Below are positions 1 through 7,186 of a stretch of 64,000 nt of DNA, one piece after another. Each line of letters opens with the position of its first letter. Position 1 is the first letter of the stretch. Origin of the DNA: Acetobacterium bakii. Lineage in GTDB: Bacteria; Bacillota; Clostridia; Eubacteriales; Eubacteriaceae. Both the position numbers and the translations under genes were made by a program. The stretch lies in the NCBI RefSeq assembly GCF_001263355.1, contig NZ_LGYO01000011.1, forward strand, positions 1 to 64,000, read 5' to 3'. The notes under the pieces were generated by a model. The model was not told the DNA's origin. It did not search any database and was given only the letters and a program-made list of their open reading frames with translations.

Positions 1-97
1 TTGTGAAAACTGACATCAAAGCAACAATTGTTCGATTCTTTTGAGTTTCGCAATTACCTTTAAAATATTAAATAAAAAGGAACCCTTTTTTCTTATT

Positions 98-670
98 TCA
101 TGCTTCTTTCAACATAGCTCTGTCGATAAAAGGTGCCAGTCGTTTGGCCAATACGACACTCAATGCTATTTTGATTAGATCCGCCGGGAAGGTCATCAGA
201 AATCCGGAAACCATCAAAGCGCCTGCACCCATGGGGGTCCCCAGATAATAGTTGGCAATAAAATAGTACCAGGTCAAGCCCAGGGCATAGATCACCGCGG
301 TTCCGGCCAGCCCAGCCAGGATCAAGCGAAAAATCGATGACTCCGGCTTTCGTTCCGCTATCAATCCAGTCACAAAAGCCCCCAGGGCAAAACCGATGAT
401 ATAACCAAAGCTTGGTTTTAACACATAGAGTATTCCACCACCTCCGGAAAATACCGGGATGCCCACAAGTCCAATGAAAATATAAACCAAAACCGCAATG
501 GCGCCACGCTTTGATCCCAATAGCATCCCCGCTAAAAGCACAAAAAGAGTTTGGAGGGTAAAGGGAATTCCCGGAAGCGGAATTTTTATAAAGGCGCCCA
601 CCGAAATAAGGGCTGTAAACAATGCGCAAAGCGCCAGATTGCGGATGTTGAAAGTATTGTTTTTGATCAT
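98..670 (-). CDS. bioY: BioY, biotin transporter S component
   Basis: BioY is the substrate-binding membrane subunit of an ECF-type biotin importer; the shared EcfA/EcfT energy module is not in this window. The 190-residue product has the usual length and about six hydrophobic helices, with the family-typical TLQTLFVLLAGMLLG segment near residue 40. Its ATG overlaps the TGA of birA (ATGA), so the two are very likely translationally coupled and share the regulation upstream of birA. The 97 bases downstream hold no gene, only a weak A/T-rich hairpin that I would not call a terminator with confidence. Confidence 0.93.
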   Translation of the reverse strand: MIKNNTFNIRNLALCALFTALISVGAFIKIPLPGIPFTLQTLFVLLAGMLLGSKRGAIAVLVYIFIGLVGIPVFSGGGGILYVLKPSFGYIIGFALGAFVTGLIAERKPESSIFRLILAGLAGTAVIYALGLTWYYFIANYYLGTPMGAGALMVSGFLMTFPADLIKIALSVVLAKRLAPFIDRAMLKEA

Positions 671-1653
671 TTTTTATCCATCCTTCTTATACTGATTTCA
701 CCTGAATTTAAGGTCTGTAACTGACCAGCTTCATTTTCGATAATCAAACCGCCGTCTTCGCTGATGTCAATCGCCCGGGCCGGTAACCAGCTATTATGCT
801 GACACACGCTGATTTCATGGCCCAGCACCATGGAATGGGCTTTGTATTCTTTTAAAAAATCACGGTTTCCCAAATCATTACACAGTTCCAGAACGGCGTT
901 GATGATTTCTGCCGCCAAACGATTTCGGGTCAGGGTATCCGGCTTTTCTCGGAATAACGACCCGGCAACGTCATTTAATTCCCCGGGAAAATTATTTTCA
1001 GGCAATCTGAAATTCACTCCAATTCCAATAATCACACATTCCACCAGTCCTGTTTCAAAATTGGTGACAGCTTCGGTGAGGATTCCACAAATTTTCCGGT
1101 CTTCCAGATAAATATCGTTCACCCATTTAATTTGAGGGTCTTTATCGGTGACCTTTTTGATGGCCCGATACACTCCTACCGACGCTGCGGTGGTTACCAG
1201 TACCGCTTCACTGGCATATACATCAGGGCGTAGAATCAAACTCATGTAAATGCCACTGCCAGCCGGAGAGTAAAAATCCCGGCCCATCCGTCCCCGGCCC
1301 TGGGTTTGTTCCTCGGCAATGACTACGGTCCCATGGGATTCCCCATCCATGGCCATTTTTTTGGCCACCTGATTGGTGGATCCAATAGTTTTATAGGCTT
1401 TAATCACTAAATTTTTATTTTCTGGTGCCAGCCAGGGAACCATGCCTTCAAAAGACAACACGTCTGATCCGGTTTCCAGACGATAGCCCTTATTGGTGGT
1501 AGCTGCGATATCATAACCCTCTTCTTTTAAAGACTTAATGGCCTTCCAAATCGACGAACGGGATACACTTAATTTTTTTGCCAACTGCTCTCCGGAAACA
1601 CAAATTTCTCGGTTTTCTTCTAATGCCTGAAGTACCGACTGTTTTACTGACAT
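667..1653 (-). CDS. birA: BirA, biotin protein ligase and biotin-operon repressor
   Basis: BirA makes biotinyl-AMP, transfers biotin to the lysine of carboxylase carrier domains, and as the holo-repressor dimer binds biotin operators. The 328-residue protein has the bifunctional architecture: an N-terminal winged helix-turn-helix (about residues 5-60), then the ligase domain with the adenylate-binding GRGRMGR loop at 119-125 and the WVNDIY segment near 180, then a small C-terminal domain. The ATG follows AGAGGTG. The presence of the DNA-binding domain fits the candidate operator just upstream at 1694-1724. bioY follows with a 4-base overlap. Confidence 0.95.
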   Translation of the reverse strand: MSVKQSVLQALEENREICVSGEQLAKKLSVSRSSIWKAIKSLKEEGYDIAATTNKGYRLETGSDVLSFEGMVPWLAPENKNLVIKAYKTIGSTNQVAKKMAMDGESHGTVVIAEEQTQGRGRMGRDFYSPAGSGIYMSLILRPDVYASEAVLVTTAASVGVYRAIKKVTDKDPQIKWVNDIYLEDRKICGILTEAVTNFETGLVECVIIGIGVNFRLPENNFPGELNDVAGSLFREKPDTLTRNRLAAEIINAVLELCNDLGNRDFLKEYKAHSMVLGHEISVCQHNSWLPARAIDISEDGGLIIENEAGQLQTLNSGEISIRRMDKK

Positions 1654-1672
1654 TTAATCACCTCTCTCCATT

Positions 1673-1724
1673 ATTTTACACGAAAAAATCCCATTGTCAA
1701 CCAAAATTATTTTATGGTCGACAA
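1673..1724 (-). promoter_or_regulatory. Promoter of birA-bioY overlapping a candidate BirA operator
   Basis: On the minus strand TTGACA (complement of 1695-1700), a 16-base spacer and TAAAAT (complement of 1673-1678) form a good sigma-A promoter for birA. The -35 lies inside an inverted repeat, TTGTCAACC (1694-1702) and GGTCGACAA (1716-1724) separated by 13 bases, which resembles the known BirA operator form TTGTnAACC-spacer-GGTTnACAA. The same repeat is the stem of the preceding gene's terminator. The operator assignment is inferred from this match and from its position. Confidence 0.6.
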
Positions 1725-1731
1725 TGGGATT
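1683..1731 (-). terminator. Rho-independent terminator of the M20 peptidase gene
   Basis: On the minus strand a 16-base-pair stem (complement of 1716-1731 with 1687-1702, one G-U pair) and a 13-base loop are followed by six T. It begins 12 bases after the peptidase stop codon. Its 3' arm also holds the birA -35 box. Confidence 0.85.
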
Positions 1732-1743
1732 GGTTTGATTTTT

Positions 1744-3267
1744 TTATTTTGCCAAAACCTCCAGGGCTTTGAGAATGATATCAAAATTTTTCTTCATGCT
1801 TTCCAGGCTCCAATATTCATCGGTTTGATGACACATATTCGCTTCCCCGGGAAATCTTCCGCCAAAAGCCACGGCATTATCAAAGGCTCGGGCATAGGTC
1901 GCCCCGCCACTGGTCATCGGACCACTGCTATCACCGCTATATTCCCGGTATACTTTTTGGAGGGATTTCACCAAAGCGCTTTCCCGATCCACATGCAATG
2001 GTCCTAATTCTTCCAGAATTTCAAATGAAAAACCGTAGGGTTTTACCGCTGCTGCAATTTGTTCTTCGATATCTTTTATTTCAACAGACACCGGATACCG
2101 GATATCGCATTCCAATACCGCTTCTTCGGCATCCACCCGGGCAATCGAGGGGTTTAAAGTCAACGCTCCGGAGATCTCATCGGATATCCTGATATTAAAA
2201 CCATCTAAGCTTACTACTTCAAGCAATTCCAGGAAAGGATGTTTTATTTCTCTTGCCTTTAATTTTTGGGCTAACCGAAAAATTGCATTTACGCCGTTAT
2301 CCGGTTCGGAGGCATGGGCAGATTTTCCATAACTTTTATAGGTTACCCCATCCACAATGGCTTTTGCATAATCAGGCACTGTGTTAATTTGGTTGCCACT
2401 GAAAAAAGTCATTTCATTCGTACCAGAATCCAGGGCCTTCTTTAAACAGATTCTTAACATTCCTTTTTCTGCAAAAATAGCCGGGAAACGGGAATCCGGT
2501 GAGAAAGAAGCGCCGGGCAATTCTTCGGTATCTTTATAACGCTTCATACATCGCCATGCATCCCCTTCTTCATCTCCGCCAATAATCAGACGGACTCTTT
2601 TATTTAAAGGGATTCCGGTTTCGGCTAAGGCTTTCATGGCATAAAGCGAGACCATGGCAGGCCCTTTGTTATCGATGGCCCCGCGGCCATAAATTTTATC
2701 ATCCTGAAGGGTTAGATCAAACGGGGGTACCGTCCATCCTCCCCCGACGGCAACGGTATCCACATGATTAAGCATGGCTACCATTTCGTCACCTTCACCC
2801 ATTTCGATATAACCACAATAGCCATCTAAATTCTTTGTTTTAAATCCGAAATTTTTCCCCAGATCAAGCAGATAATCAATGGCATCATTAATCCCCGTTC
2901 CCAGCGGCGCTTCGGAGGTAACCATTCCAGCTTCGTTATTGGTGGATTCAATTTTCAATAGCCCTTTTAAATCAGCTAAAAAAGCTTTTACATCTAAATT
3001 ACTCTCTGTTTTAATCTCATTTTCAAGAGTTTCCCCTATATATTTAAAGCGTTTCAAGGTAACTCCGTCACGCTCAATTTCTTCATTCCACATCGATGCC
3101 GGGCGAACCCAAATACCCTTTTCACCATACATCGGTCGATAAATTACCATGGACTCCAGGGTTTCACTATTCTTTCCGATATGGATTACTTCATATTCTT
3201 TTCCTTTGAAATGTCGATAACGACCGATCATAACATTTTCTTCTGCAATTGATTGAATTGTCATCAT
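1744..3267 (-). CDS. M20-family dipeptidase (PepV/Sapep type) with N-terminal DUF1653 domain
   Basis: This is a metal-dependent peptidase of the M20 family, most like PepV/Sapep dipeptidases that cleave short peptides in the cytoplasm. After a short leader, residues of about 15-80 match the DUF1653 domain (GRYRHFKGKEYEV, WVRPASMW, PRF-like end). The peptidase domain follows with metal-ligand motifs LNHVDTV (near 167), RGAIDNKGP, GGDEEGD and DSRFP. DUF1653 is usually a separate small protein, so this is a fusion. GAAGGAG lies just upstream; the second of two adjacent ATGs (3264) has better spacing than the first, and the domain itself could start from Met13. The gene ends in its own terminator. 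Confidence 0.88.
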   Translation of the reverse strand: MMTIQSIAEENVMIGRYRHFKGKEYEVIHIGKNSETLESMVIYRPMYGEKGIWVRPASMWNEEIERDGVTLKRFKYIGETLENEIKTESNLDVKAFLADLKGLLKIESTNNEAGMVTSEAPLGTGINDAIDYLLDLGKNFGFKTKNLDGYCGYIEMGEGDEMVAMLNHVDTVAVGGGWTVPPFDLTLQDDKIYGRGAIDNKGPAMVSLYAMKALAETGIPLNKRVRLIIGGDEEGDAWRCMKRYKDTEELPGASFSPDSRFPAIFAEKGMLRICLKKALDSGTNEMTFFSGNQINTVPDYAKAIVDGVTYKSYGKSAHASEPDNGVNAIFRLAQKLKAREIKHPFLELLEVVSLDGFNIRISDEISGALTLNPSIARVDAEEAVLECDIRYPVSVEIKDIEEQIAAAVKPYGFSFEILEELGPLHVDRESALVKSLQKVYREYSGDSSGPMTSGGATYARAFDNAVAFGGRFPGEANMCHQTDEYWSLESMKKNFDIILKALEVLAK

Positions 3268-3348
3268 TCTCCTTCTTTTTTTAGAATCATTCTATTATCG
3301 CCGACGAGTCTAAACTGTACCTTAAACCTGTTCGCTGTATACCAAGAC

Positions 3349-3377
3349 TTGTTTAAAACCATTCATTATGATACTAT
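3349..3377 (+). promoter_or_regulatory. Sigma-A-type promoter for the DUF975 gene
   Basis: TTGTTT (3349-3354), a 17-base spacer and TACTAT (3372-3377) lie 30 bases upstream of the chosen ATG at 3407. Confidence 0.5.
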
Positions 3378-3406
3378 ATATTGGAATAAATGAAAAGGAG
3401 ATTTTT

Positions 3407-4030
3407 ATGAAAACACGACAAGAGATCAAAACACTTTCAAAACAGCAATTTTCTAATAATTATTGGATTGCGGTCGGAACAACTGTTCTAGCCTTTTTAA
3501 TCATTGGTACCGTTACTGCTGCTTCTTCATTCCTTATGGGCCTTGGTGCACTGTTTTTAGCGCCCCCCATTTTAGTCGGCCTAAACTACTTTTCTTTATG
3601 TATTTACCGAGGTGAAAATCCAACGGTTGAAACCATGTTTTCGACTGGATTCAGCAATTATGGACGAAAACTGGGTGGCATGCTGTGGATGTACCTCTTT
3701 ATTTATCTTTGGACATTACTTTTTATTGTCCCCGGTATTATCAAATCCCTTGCCTACTCCATGACACCCTATATTCTGGCTGATCATCCCAATGTCACCG
3801 CTAAAGAAGCCCTTAAAATTTCAATGCGTATGACTGAAGGCTATAAAGGCGATATTTTCGTTATGATCCTCAGCTTTATTGGCTGGTCACTGCTCAGCGG
3901 GATCACCTTTGGAATCGTCGGTATTTTCTATTCCAACCCCTACCTGTACATTTCTTTGGCCGGTCTTTATGAAGAATTAAAAGACAACGCTTTGGCAACC
4001 GGTACCGTTCATGCTTCAGAATTAGCTTAG
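3407..4030 (+). CDS. DUF975 integral membrane protein
   Basis: A 207-residue membrane protein of the DUF975 family, whose function is not known. It begins with the typical soluble MKTRQEIKTLSKQQ stretch, followed by about five membrane segments; the YSMTPYILADHPNVTAKEAL segment after the third helix is the family's most conserved part. The ATG at 3407 is chosen because AAGGAG lies seven bases upstream; an in-frame ATG at 3368 has no ribosome site. The gene is transcribed towards the origin, unlike most of its neighbours, and stands alone between its own promoter and the structured element plus terminator at 4080-4283. Confidence 0.85.
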   Translation: MKTRQEIKTLSKQQFSNNYWIAVGTTVLAFLIIGTVTAASSFLMGLGALFLAPPILVGLNYFSLCIYRGENPTVETMFSTGFSNYGRKLGGMLWMYLFIYLWTLLFIVPGIIKSLAYSMTPYILADHPNVTAKEALKISMRMTEGYKGDIFVMILSFIGWSLLSGITFGIVGIFYSNPYLYISLAGLYEELKDNALATGTVHASELA

Positions 4031-4079
4031 ATTTTTCCATTCACGTTTACTGTACTTTTATTTTTTTTGTAAAAAAAGA

Positions 4080-4103
4080 AGACCTCTGCTAAGCTAGCGG
4101 TCT
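4080..4103 (+). repeat. Terminator-like hairpin without T-tract, upstream duplicate
   Basis: AGACC (4080-4084) pairs with GGTCT (4099-4103), with an inner GCTA/TAGC. Its 5' half repeats the 5' half of the real terminator at 4250-4283, 171 bases downstream. It looks like a duplicate of the terminator stem separated from the T-tract by the hairpin element. Confidence 0.7.
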
Positions 4104-4119
4104 GTGAATGTAGGCAAAG

Positions 4120-4246
4120 TAAAAAGTAAGTCCCGGGGACAATCGTAACATCAGTTGTCGGCATCATGGCGAACAGGCGCTAGCCTGTACGATCATGCAG
4201 CCGACAACGATTTACCATTGTCCTCGGGACGATTTTGTCGCCAACC
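4120..4246 (+). repeat. Structured hairpin element, copy 1
   Basis: A 127-bp unit that recurs at 48067-48193 with about 94% identity (8 differences, no gaps). It folds as one long arm: outer stem 4130-4148 with 4212-4230 (19 positions, one G-U and one mismatch), middle stem GTTGTCGGC (4154-4162) with GCCGACAAC (4200-4208), and apical stem ACAGGC (4173-4178) with GCCTGT (4183-4188) closing a GCTA loop. An unpaired GGCGA precedes the apical stem. It lies between the DUF975 stop and its terminator. A 16-base sequence (GAAGACCTCTGCTAAG) occurs on both sides, at 4078-4093 and 4249-4264. I do not recognise the family. Confidence 0.85.
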
Positions 4247-4249
4247 GCG

Positions 4250-4283
4250 AAGACCTCTGCTAAGTCAGAGGTCTTATTTTTTT
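4250..4283 (+). terminator. Rho-independent terminator downstream of DUF975 and hairpin element
   Basis: A perfect 10-bp stem (4250-4259 with 4266-4275), a six-base loop CTAAGT, then A and seven T. Confidence 0.92.
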
Positions 4284-4292
4284 GCGCTTAAA

Positions 4293-4577
4293 CTAACGGC
4301 CGGTGTAGGGGTTGTATATGGCGAGCTTGCTTTTATCTTCTTCAAGGTTGGCAATTTCTTTTTGCAAAGCTTCAAGTCTTAATATTAAAGCTTCTATCGC
4401 CTCTTCATCGACCGGACGTTTTGTCACTTCTCTTGTGATACCTAAAACCAGGAGCTCATCATCCTTATCGTTGTATTCCTTTTTTAATTCTTCAAGGGAA
4501 TGATCGCAATTGAGCAACTGTTTTTTTATCATACGCATAATCCGCATATCATCATACTTTTTTAAAATCGTTTCCAT
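4293..4577 (-). CDS. Small coiled-coil protein of unknown function
   Basis: A 94-residue, highly charged protein that I do not recognise. An N-terminal basic segment (KKYDDMRIMRMIKKQL) is followed by two heptad-rich stretches (about 25-40 and 58-85, EALILRLEALQKEIANLEED) that predict a coiled coil; there is no membrane segment or signal peptide. AGAGGAA lies upstream of the ATG. It is convergent with the DUF975 gene and has no partner in an operon. A helical regulator or scaffold is possible, but nothing in the context supports a specific role. Confidence 0.6.
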   Translation of the reverse strand: METILKKYDDMRIMRMIKKQLLNCDHSLEELKKEYNDKDDELLVLGITREVTKRPVDEEAIEALILRLEALQKEIANLEEDKSKLAIYNPYTGR

Positions 4578-4779
4578 TGGGTTCCTCTGTCTTCCTGAAA
4601 TTCATATATTTAAATCTGGGTTTTCAGTTTATCATGGATCCTCGTGTAAATTCATACTCGACAATGAAAAAAATTAGTATCGTTTCATAGAAACTTTTTA
4701 ATAATATTTGGCCCTATTTTTGTCAACCGATTTTACATGAAACCCCTATTTATTTAAGTCGATTCATGCTTTAATAGTA

Positions 4780-4785
4780 TATAAT
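4780..4785 (+). promoter_or_regulatory. Probable -10 box for the HAD phosphatase gene
   Basis: TATAAT lies 48 bases upstream of the ATG at 4834; no good -35 is visible at the normal distance. The rest of 4578-4833 is A/T-rich without other recognisable signals. Confidence 0.35.
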
Positions 4786-4833
4786 AAAATGCAAATTATT
4801 AAAACAAGTAAAAAAAAATACTGGAGGTAGCAA

Positions 4834-5637
4834 ATGAACGAAGAATTAATCGATATACTTAAGGCAAAAAAAGGCTTTCTGTGCGATATGGATGGTGTTA
4901 TCTATCATGGCAACCGGCTTTTACCGGGAGTCATCGAATTTGTAAACTGGCTTTATGCCGAGGATAAAAACTTCCTGTTTTTAACCAACTCCAGTGCCCG
5001 TTCGCCCATTGAATTAAAGGAAAAGCTCAATCGGCTGGGCCTGGAAATTGATGAAAGTCATTTTTACACCAGTGCTTTAGCCACGGCTAAATTTATTAAA
5101 GATCAATGCCCCGATGGCTCAGCTTACGTAATTGGTGACCCCGGGCTAATGAATGCTCTGTACGATGCAGGGATTTCCATGAATGATATGAATCCCGATT
5201 ATGTCATTGTCGGAGAAACACAGAATTATAATTACACTAACATTTTAAAGGCCGTGCGCCTTATCCAAAAGGGTGCCAAGCTCATTGGCACTAACCCGGA
5301 TTTAACCGGACCTGACGAGGAAGGGATTATCCCTGCCTGTCGTGCCTTTTTAGCCCCGATTGAACTTGCCACAGGGAAATCAGCCTATTATGTTGGCAAA
5401 CCAAACCCTTTGATGATGCGCACCGGCATTAAGCGCCTGGGGGTTCACAGTGCCGATGCGGCCATTATTGGCGATCGTATGGATACCGACATCATCGCGG
5501 GTATCGAATCCGGTTTAACCACTTTTCTAGTTCTCAGTGGGGTATCCAGCTGTGAAACGGTAAAGGATTTCCCCTATCGACCTGACCATATCTTAACCGG
5601 AATTGACGAAATTGTTTCATGTCTGGGTTTAAAATAA
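4834..5637 (+). CDS. HAD-superfamily phosphatase, NagD/AraL type (class IIA)
   Basis: A 267-residue cytoplasmic phosphatase of the HAD-IIA group, which removes phosphate from sugar phosphates or nucleotides. Visible motifs are CDMDGVIYHG near residue 17 (the two catalytic aspartates), TNSS near 51 (motif II), a lysine in VGKPNP near 190 (motif III) and IGDRMDTDI near 212 (motif IV, metal site). The large insert between motifs II and III is the class IIA cap that sets substrate choice, which I cannot predict. GGAGGT precedes the ATG. The gene is monocistronic and faces the PTS/gyrase operon across a shared terminator. Confidence 0.9.
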   Translation: MNEELIDILKAKKGFLCDMDGVIYHGNRLLPGVIEFVNWLYAEDKNFLFLTNSSARSPIELKEKLNRLGLEIDESHFYTSALATAKFIKDQCPDGSAYVIGDPGLMNALYDAGISMNDMNPDYVIVGETQNYNYTNILKAVRLIQKGAKLIGTNPDLTGPDEEGIIPACRAFLAPIELATGKSAYYVGKPNPLMMRTGIKRLGVHSADAAIIGDRMDTDIIAGIESGLTTFLVLSGVSSCETVKDFPYRPDHILTGIDEIVSCLGLK

Positions 5638-5653
5638 TACTCCTTACTTGTAT

Positions 5654-5709
5654 AAAAAAAGCCGCAATTCCAGCATGAGTTAACTCACGTTGGAATTGCG
5701 GCTTTTTTT
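5654..5709. terminator. Bidirectional terminator between HAD gene and PTS EIIB gene
   Basis: A perfect 12-bp stem (5661-5672 with 5691-5702) enclosing an inner TGAG/CTCA stem, with A7 on one side and T7 on the other, so it can end both convergent transcripts. Confidence 0.92.
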
Positions 5710-5721
5710 ATTTTTATTTTT

Positions 5722-6006
5722 CTATTTTTTTAAGATCTCCACTAACTGATCAATGGTACTTTGGATGTTGATACCCGTCAGAAATGCCCGACCATTAATG
5801 ATGGGAATGTCAGATTCACCATCGAGCTGGCAAGTACAGACAATGGCATCCGGATGAAGCTCCTGGGATTTTTTAAAGGCATCCGCGGCTTTGGCCTGGA
5901 TGGTCCGACACTCAATCCCATGCTCTTTCGCAATTGTTTCAATCTTTCGCGCCACCACCGTGGAGGTTGCCAGGGCTGTCCCACATGCAACTAAAACAAG
6001 TTTCAT
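5722..6006 (-). CDS. PTS system EIIB component, galactitol (GatB) type
   Basis: A 94-residue phosphotransferase EIIB protein. EIIB carries phosphate on a cysteine between EIIA and the sugar bound by EIIC. The P-loop ACGTALATST at residues 8-17 holds the candidate phosphocysteine Cys9, and the length matches the stand-alone galactitol-type EIIB. It is last in a gyrA-EIIA-rpe-EIIB gene string, and no EIIC permease is visible here. Either the permease is elsewhere or the pair signals rather than transports. A sugar-specific name is not justified. Confidence 0.85.
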   Translation of the reverse strand: MKLVLVACGTALATSTVVARKIETIAKEHGIECRTIQAKAADAFKKSQELHPDAIVCTCQLDGESDIPIINGRAFLTGINIQSTIDQLVEILKK

Positions 6007-6038
6007 CGATTTTTCTCCTCTTTCAGGTTTTTAAACCT

Positions 6039-6689
6039 TTACTCTTGGATGATTTTTCTAAACCGTTTCATATTTTCTTTCATATCGCCTTTAAAAAGGC
6101 ACGAGCCTGAAACGATCACATTGGCTCCGGCTTTGACTATTTCTTTAATGGTTTCGAAGTTGACACCCCCATCAACCTCTAAATCAATCAAACGTCCATT
6201 GATCATTTTTCGACATGCTTTTATTTTTTCGGTGCTTTCCTTAATATAACTTTGGCCGCCAAAGCCAGGGTACACACCCATTAATAAGATCATATCAATC
6301 TGATCAAGATAGGGTTCGAGAACACTCAAAGGTGTATCCGGAGATAAAACAAGTCCGGGCTTGACCCCTTTTGCAACAATAGCATCAATACAAGCCTGGA
6401 TATCATTTTCCGATTCCATATGCACCGTGATAATATCAGCTCCCGCGTCGGCAAATTGATCAATATATTTGAGTGGTTCACTGATCATTAAATGGACATC
6501 AAAAGGAATCGTAATTGTCTTTCGCAGCTGGGCAACCTGGTCCGGCCCCATAGTAATATTAGGAACAAAATGGCCATCCATAATATCCAGATGAAGAAGG
6601 TCGGCGCCTGTTTCCTCCACTTTTTTTAAATCTCTTTCAAGATTGGCAAAATCTGCACTGAGCATAGAAGGAGCTATTTTAATAGTCAT
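6039..6689 (-). CDS. rpe: Ribulose-phosphate 3-epimerase
   Basis: Rpe interconverts ribulose 5-phosphate and xylulose 5-phosphate in the pentose phosphate pathway. The TIM-barrel protein (216 residues from the chosen start) shows APSMLSADFANL at the N-terminus, the metal-site HLDIMDGHFVPNITMG, DVHLMI, and VDGGV near the phosphate-binding end. The ATG at 6689 matches the family N-terminus; an in-frame ATG seven codons upstream would add a basic tail. In Firmicutes rpe more often sits with prkC/rsgA, so its place between two PTS genes behind gyrase is unusual. Confidence 0.95.
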   Translation of the reverse strand: MTIKIAPSMLSADFANLERDLKKVEETGADLLHLDIMDGHFVPNITMGPDQVAQLRKTITIPFDVHLMISEPLKYIDQFADAGADIITVHMESENDIQACIDAIVAKGVKPGLVLSPDTPLSVLEPYLDQIDMILLMGVYPGFGGQSYIKESTEKIKACRKMINGRLIDLEVDGGVNFETIKEIVKAGANVIVSGSCLFKGDMKENMKRFRKIIQE

Positions 6690-6733
6690 GATTTTTCTCT
6701 TTCTTAACATAATAAATCATTTTTTGATAAAAA

Positions 6734-7186
6734 TTAAATAAACTGATTAATTAGATTGTATATGGTTTTGGGATCTTTTGCACCTTTTATTTTTTTTAAA
6801 ACCATTTCATTTTGAATAATGGTAATAATAGTCTGCAAAACACCCAATTGTTTGGCCGGGTTTTTAATGGCTAGTAGGAACAGTATTTCTACCAAAACCT
6901 TTTCTTTGGGATTTCCCATGCCGGCAAATAACACCGGTTTATCCAAAGTGAGAATTGAGATGCCCTCTTTAATCACATATTTCGCCTCGGTATGCGGAAG
7001 CGCAACCCCAACCCGGGTTGGTAAACCCGTGGGAAAATTTCGCTCGCGTTCCATCACCGCTGCTAAAAAACCTTCATCGACATAACCTTGTTCCCAAAGG
7101 GGTTTTGCAGCCATTTCGATGGCTGCAAACTGATTCTCGGCACTGAATTTTACTTGAATCCGATCTTTATCGATTAATGATTCCAT
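6734..7186 (-). CDS. PTS system EIIA component, fructose/galactitol (PTS_EIIA_2) type
   Basis: A 150-residue EIIA domain protein that receives phosphate from HPr on a histidine and passes it to EIIB. The phosphorylation site is in GVALPHTEA (His near residue 65), and the C-terminal LLAIKNPAKQLGVLQTI segment is typical of the fold. Its ATG overlaps the gyrA stop codon by one base (TAATG), so it is probably co-translated with gyrA. It is paired with the EIIB gene two positions downstream, with no EIIC. Confidence 0.87.
   Translation of the reverse strand: MESLIDKDRIQVKFSAENQFAAIEMAAKPLWEQGYVDEGFLAAVMERERNFPTGLPTRVGVALPHTEAKYVIKEGISILTLDKPVLFAGMGNPKEKVLVEILFLLAIKNPAKQLGVLQTIITIIQNEMVLKKIKGAKDPKTIYNLINQFI

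Noticed and set aside
1-97. Terminator after bioY
   Set aside because: Only a seven-pair A/T-rich hairpin with a three-base loop is visible; too weak to call.
93-629. A 178-codon minus-strand frame overlapping bioY
   Set aside because: It is the shifted frame of bioY; composition is Trp/Cys/Arg-rich with no domain, while bioY is a clear family match.
4120-4246. Integron attC site or group IIC intron end for the hairpin element
   Set aside because: No attC core R-box sequences (RYYYAAC/GTTRRRY) at the ends, no integrase or reverse transcriptase nearby, and the unit is too short for an intron.
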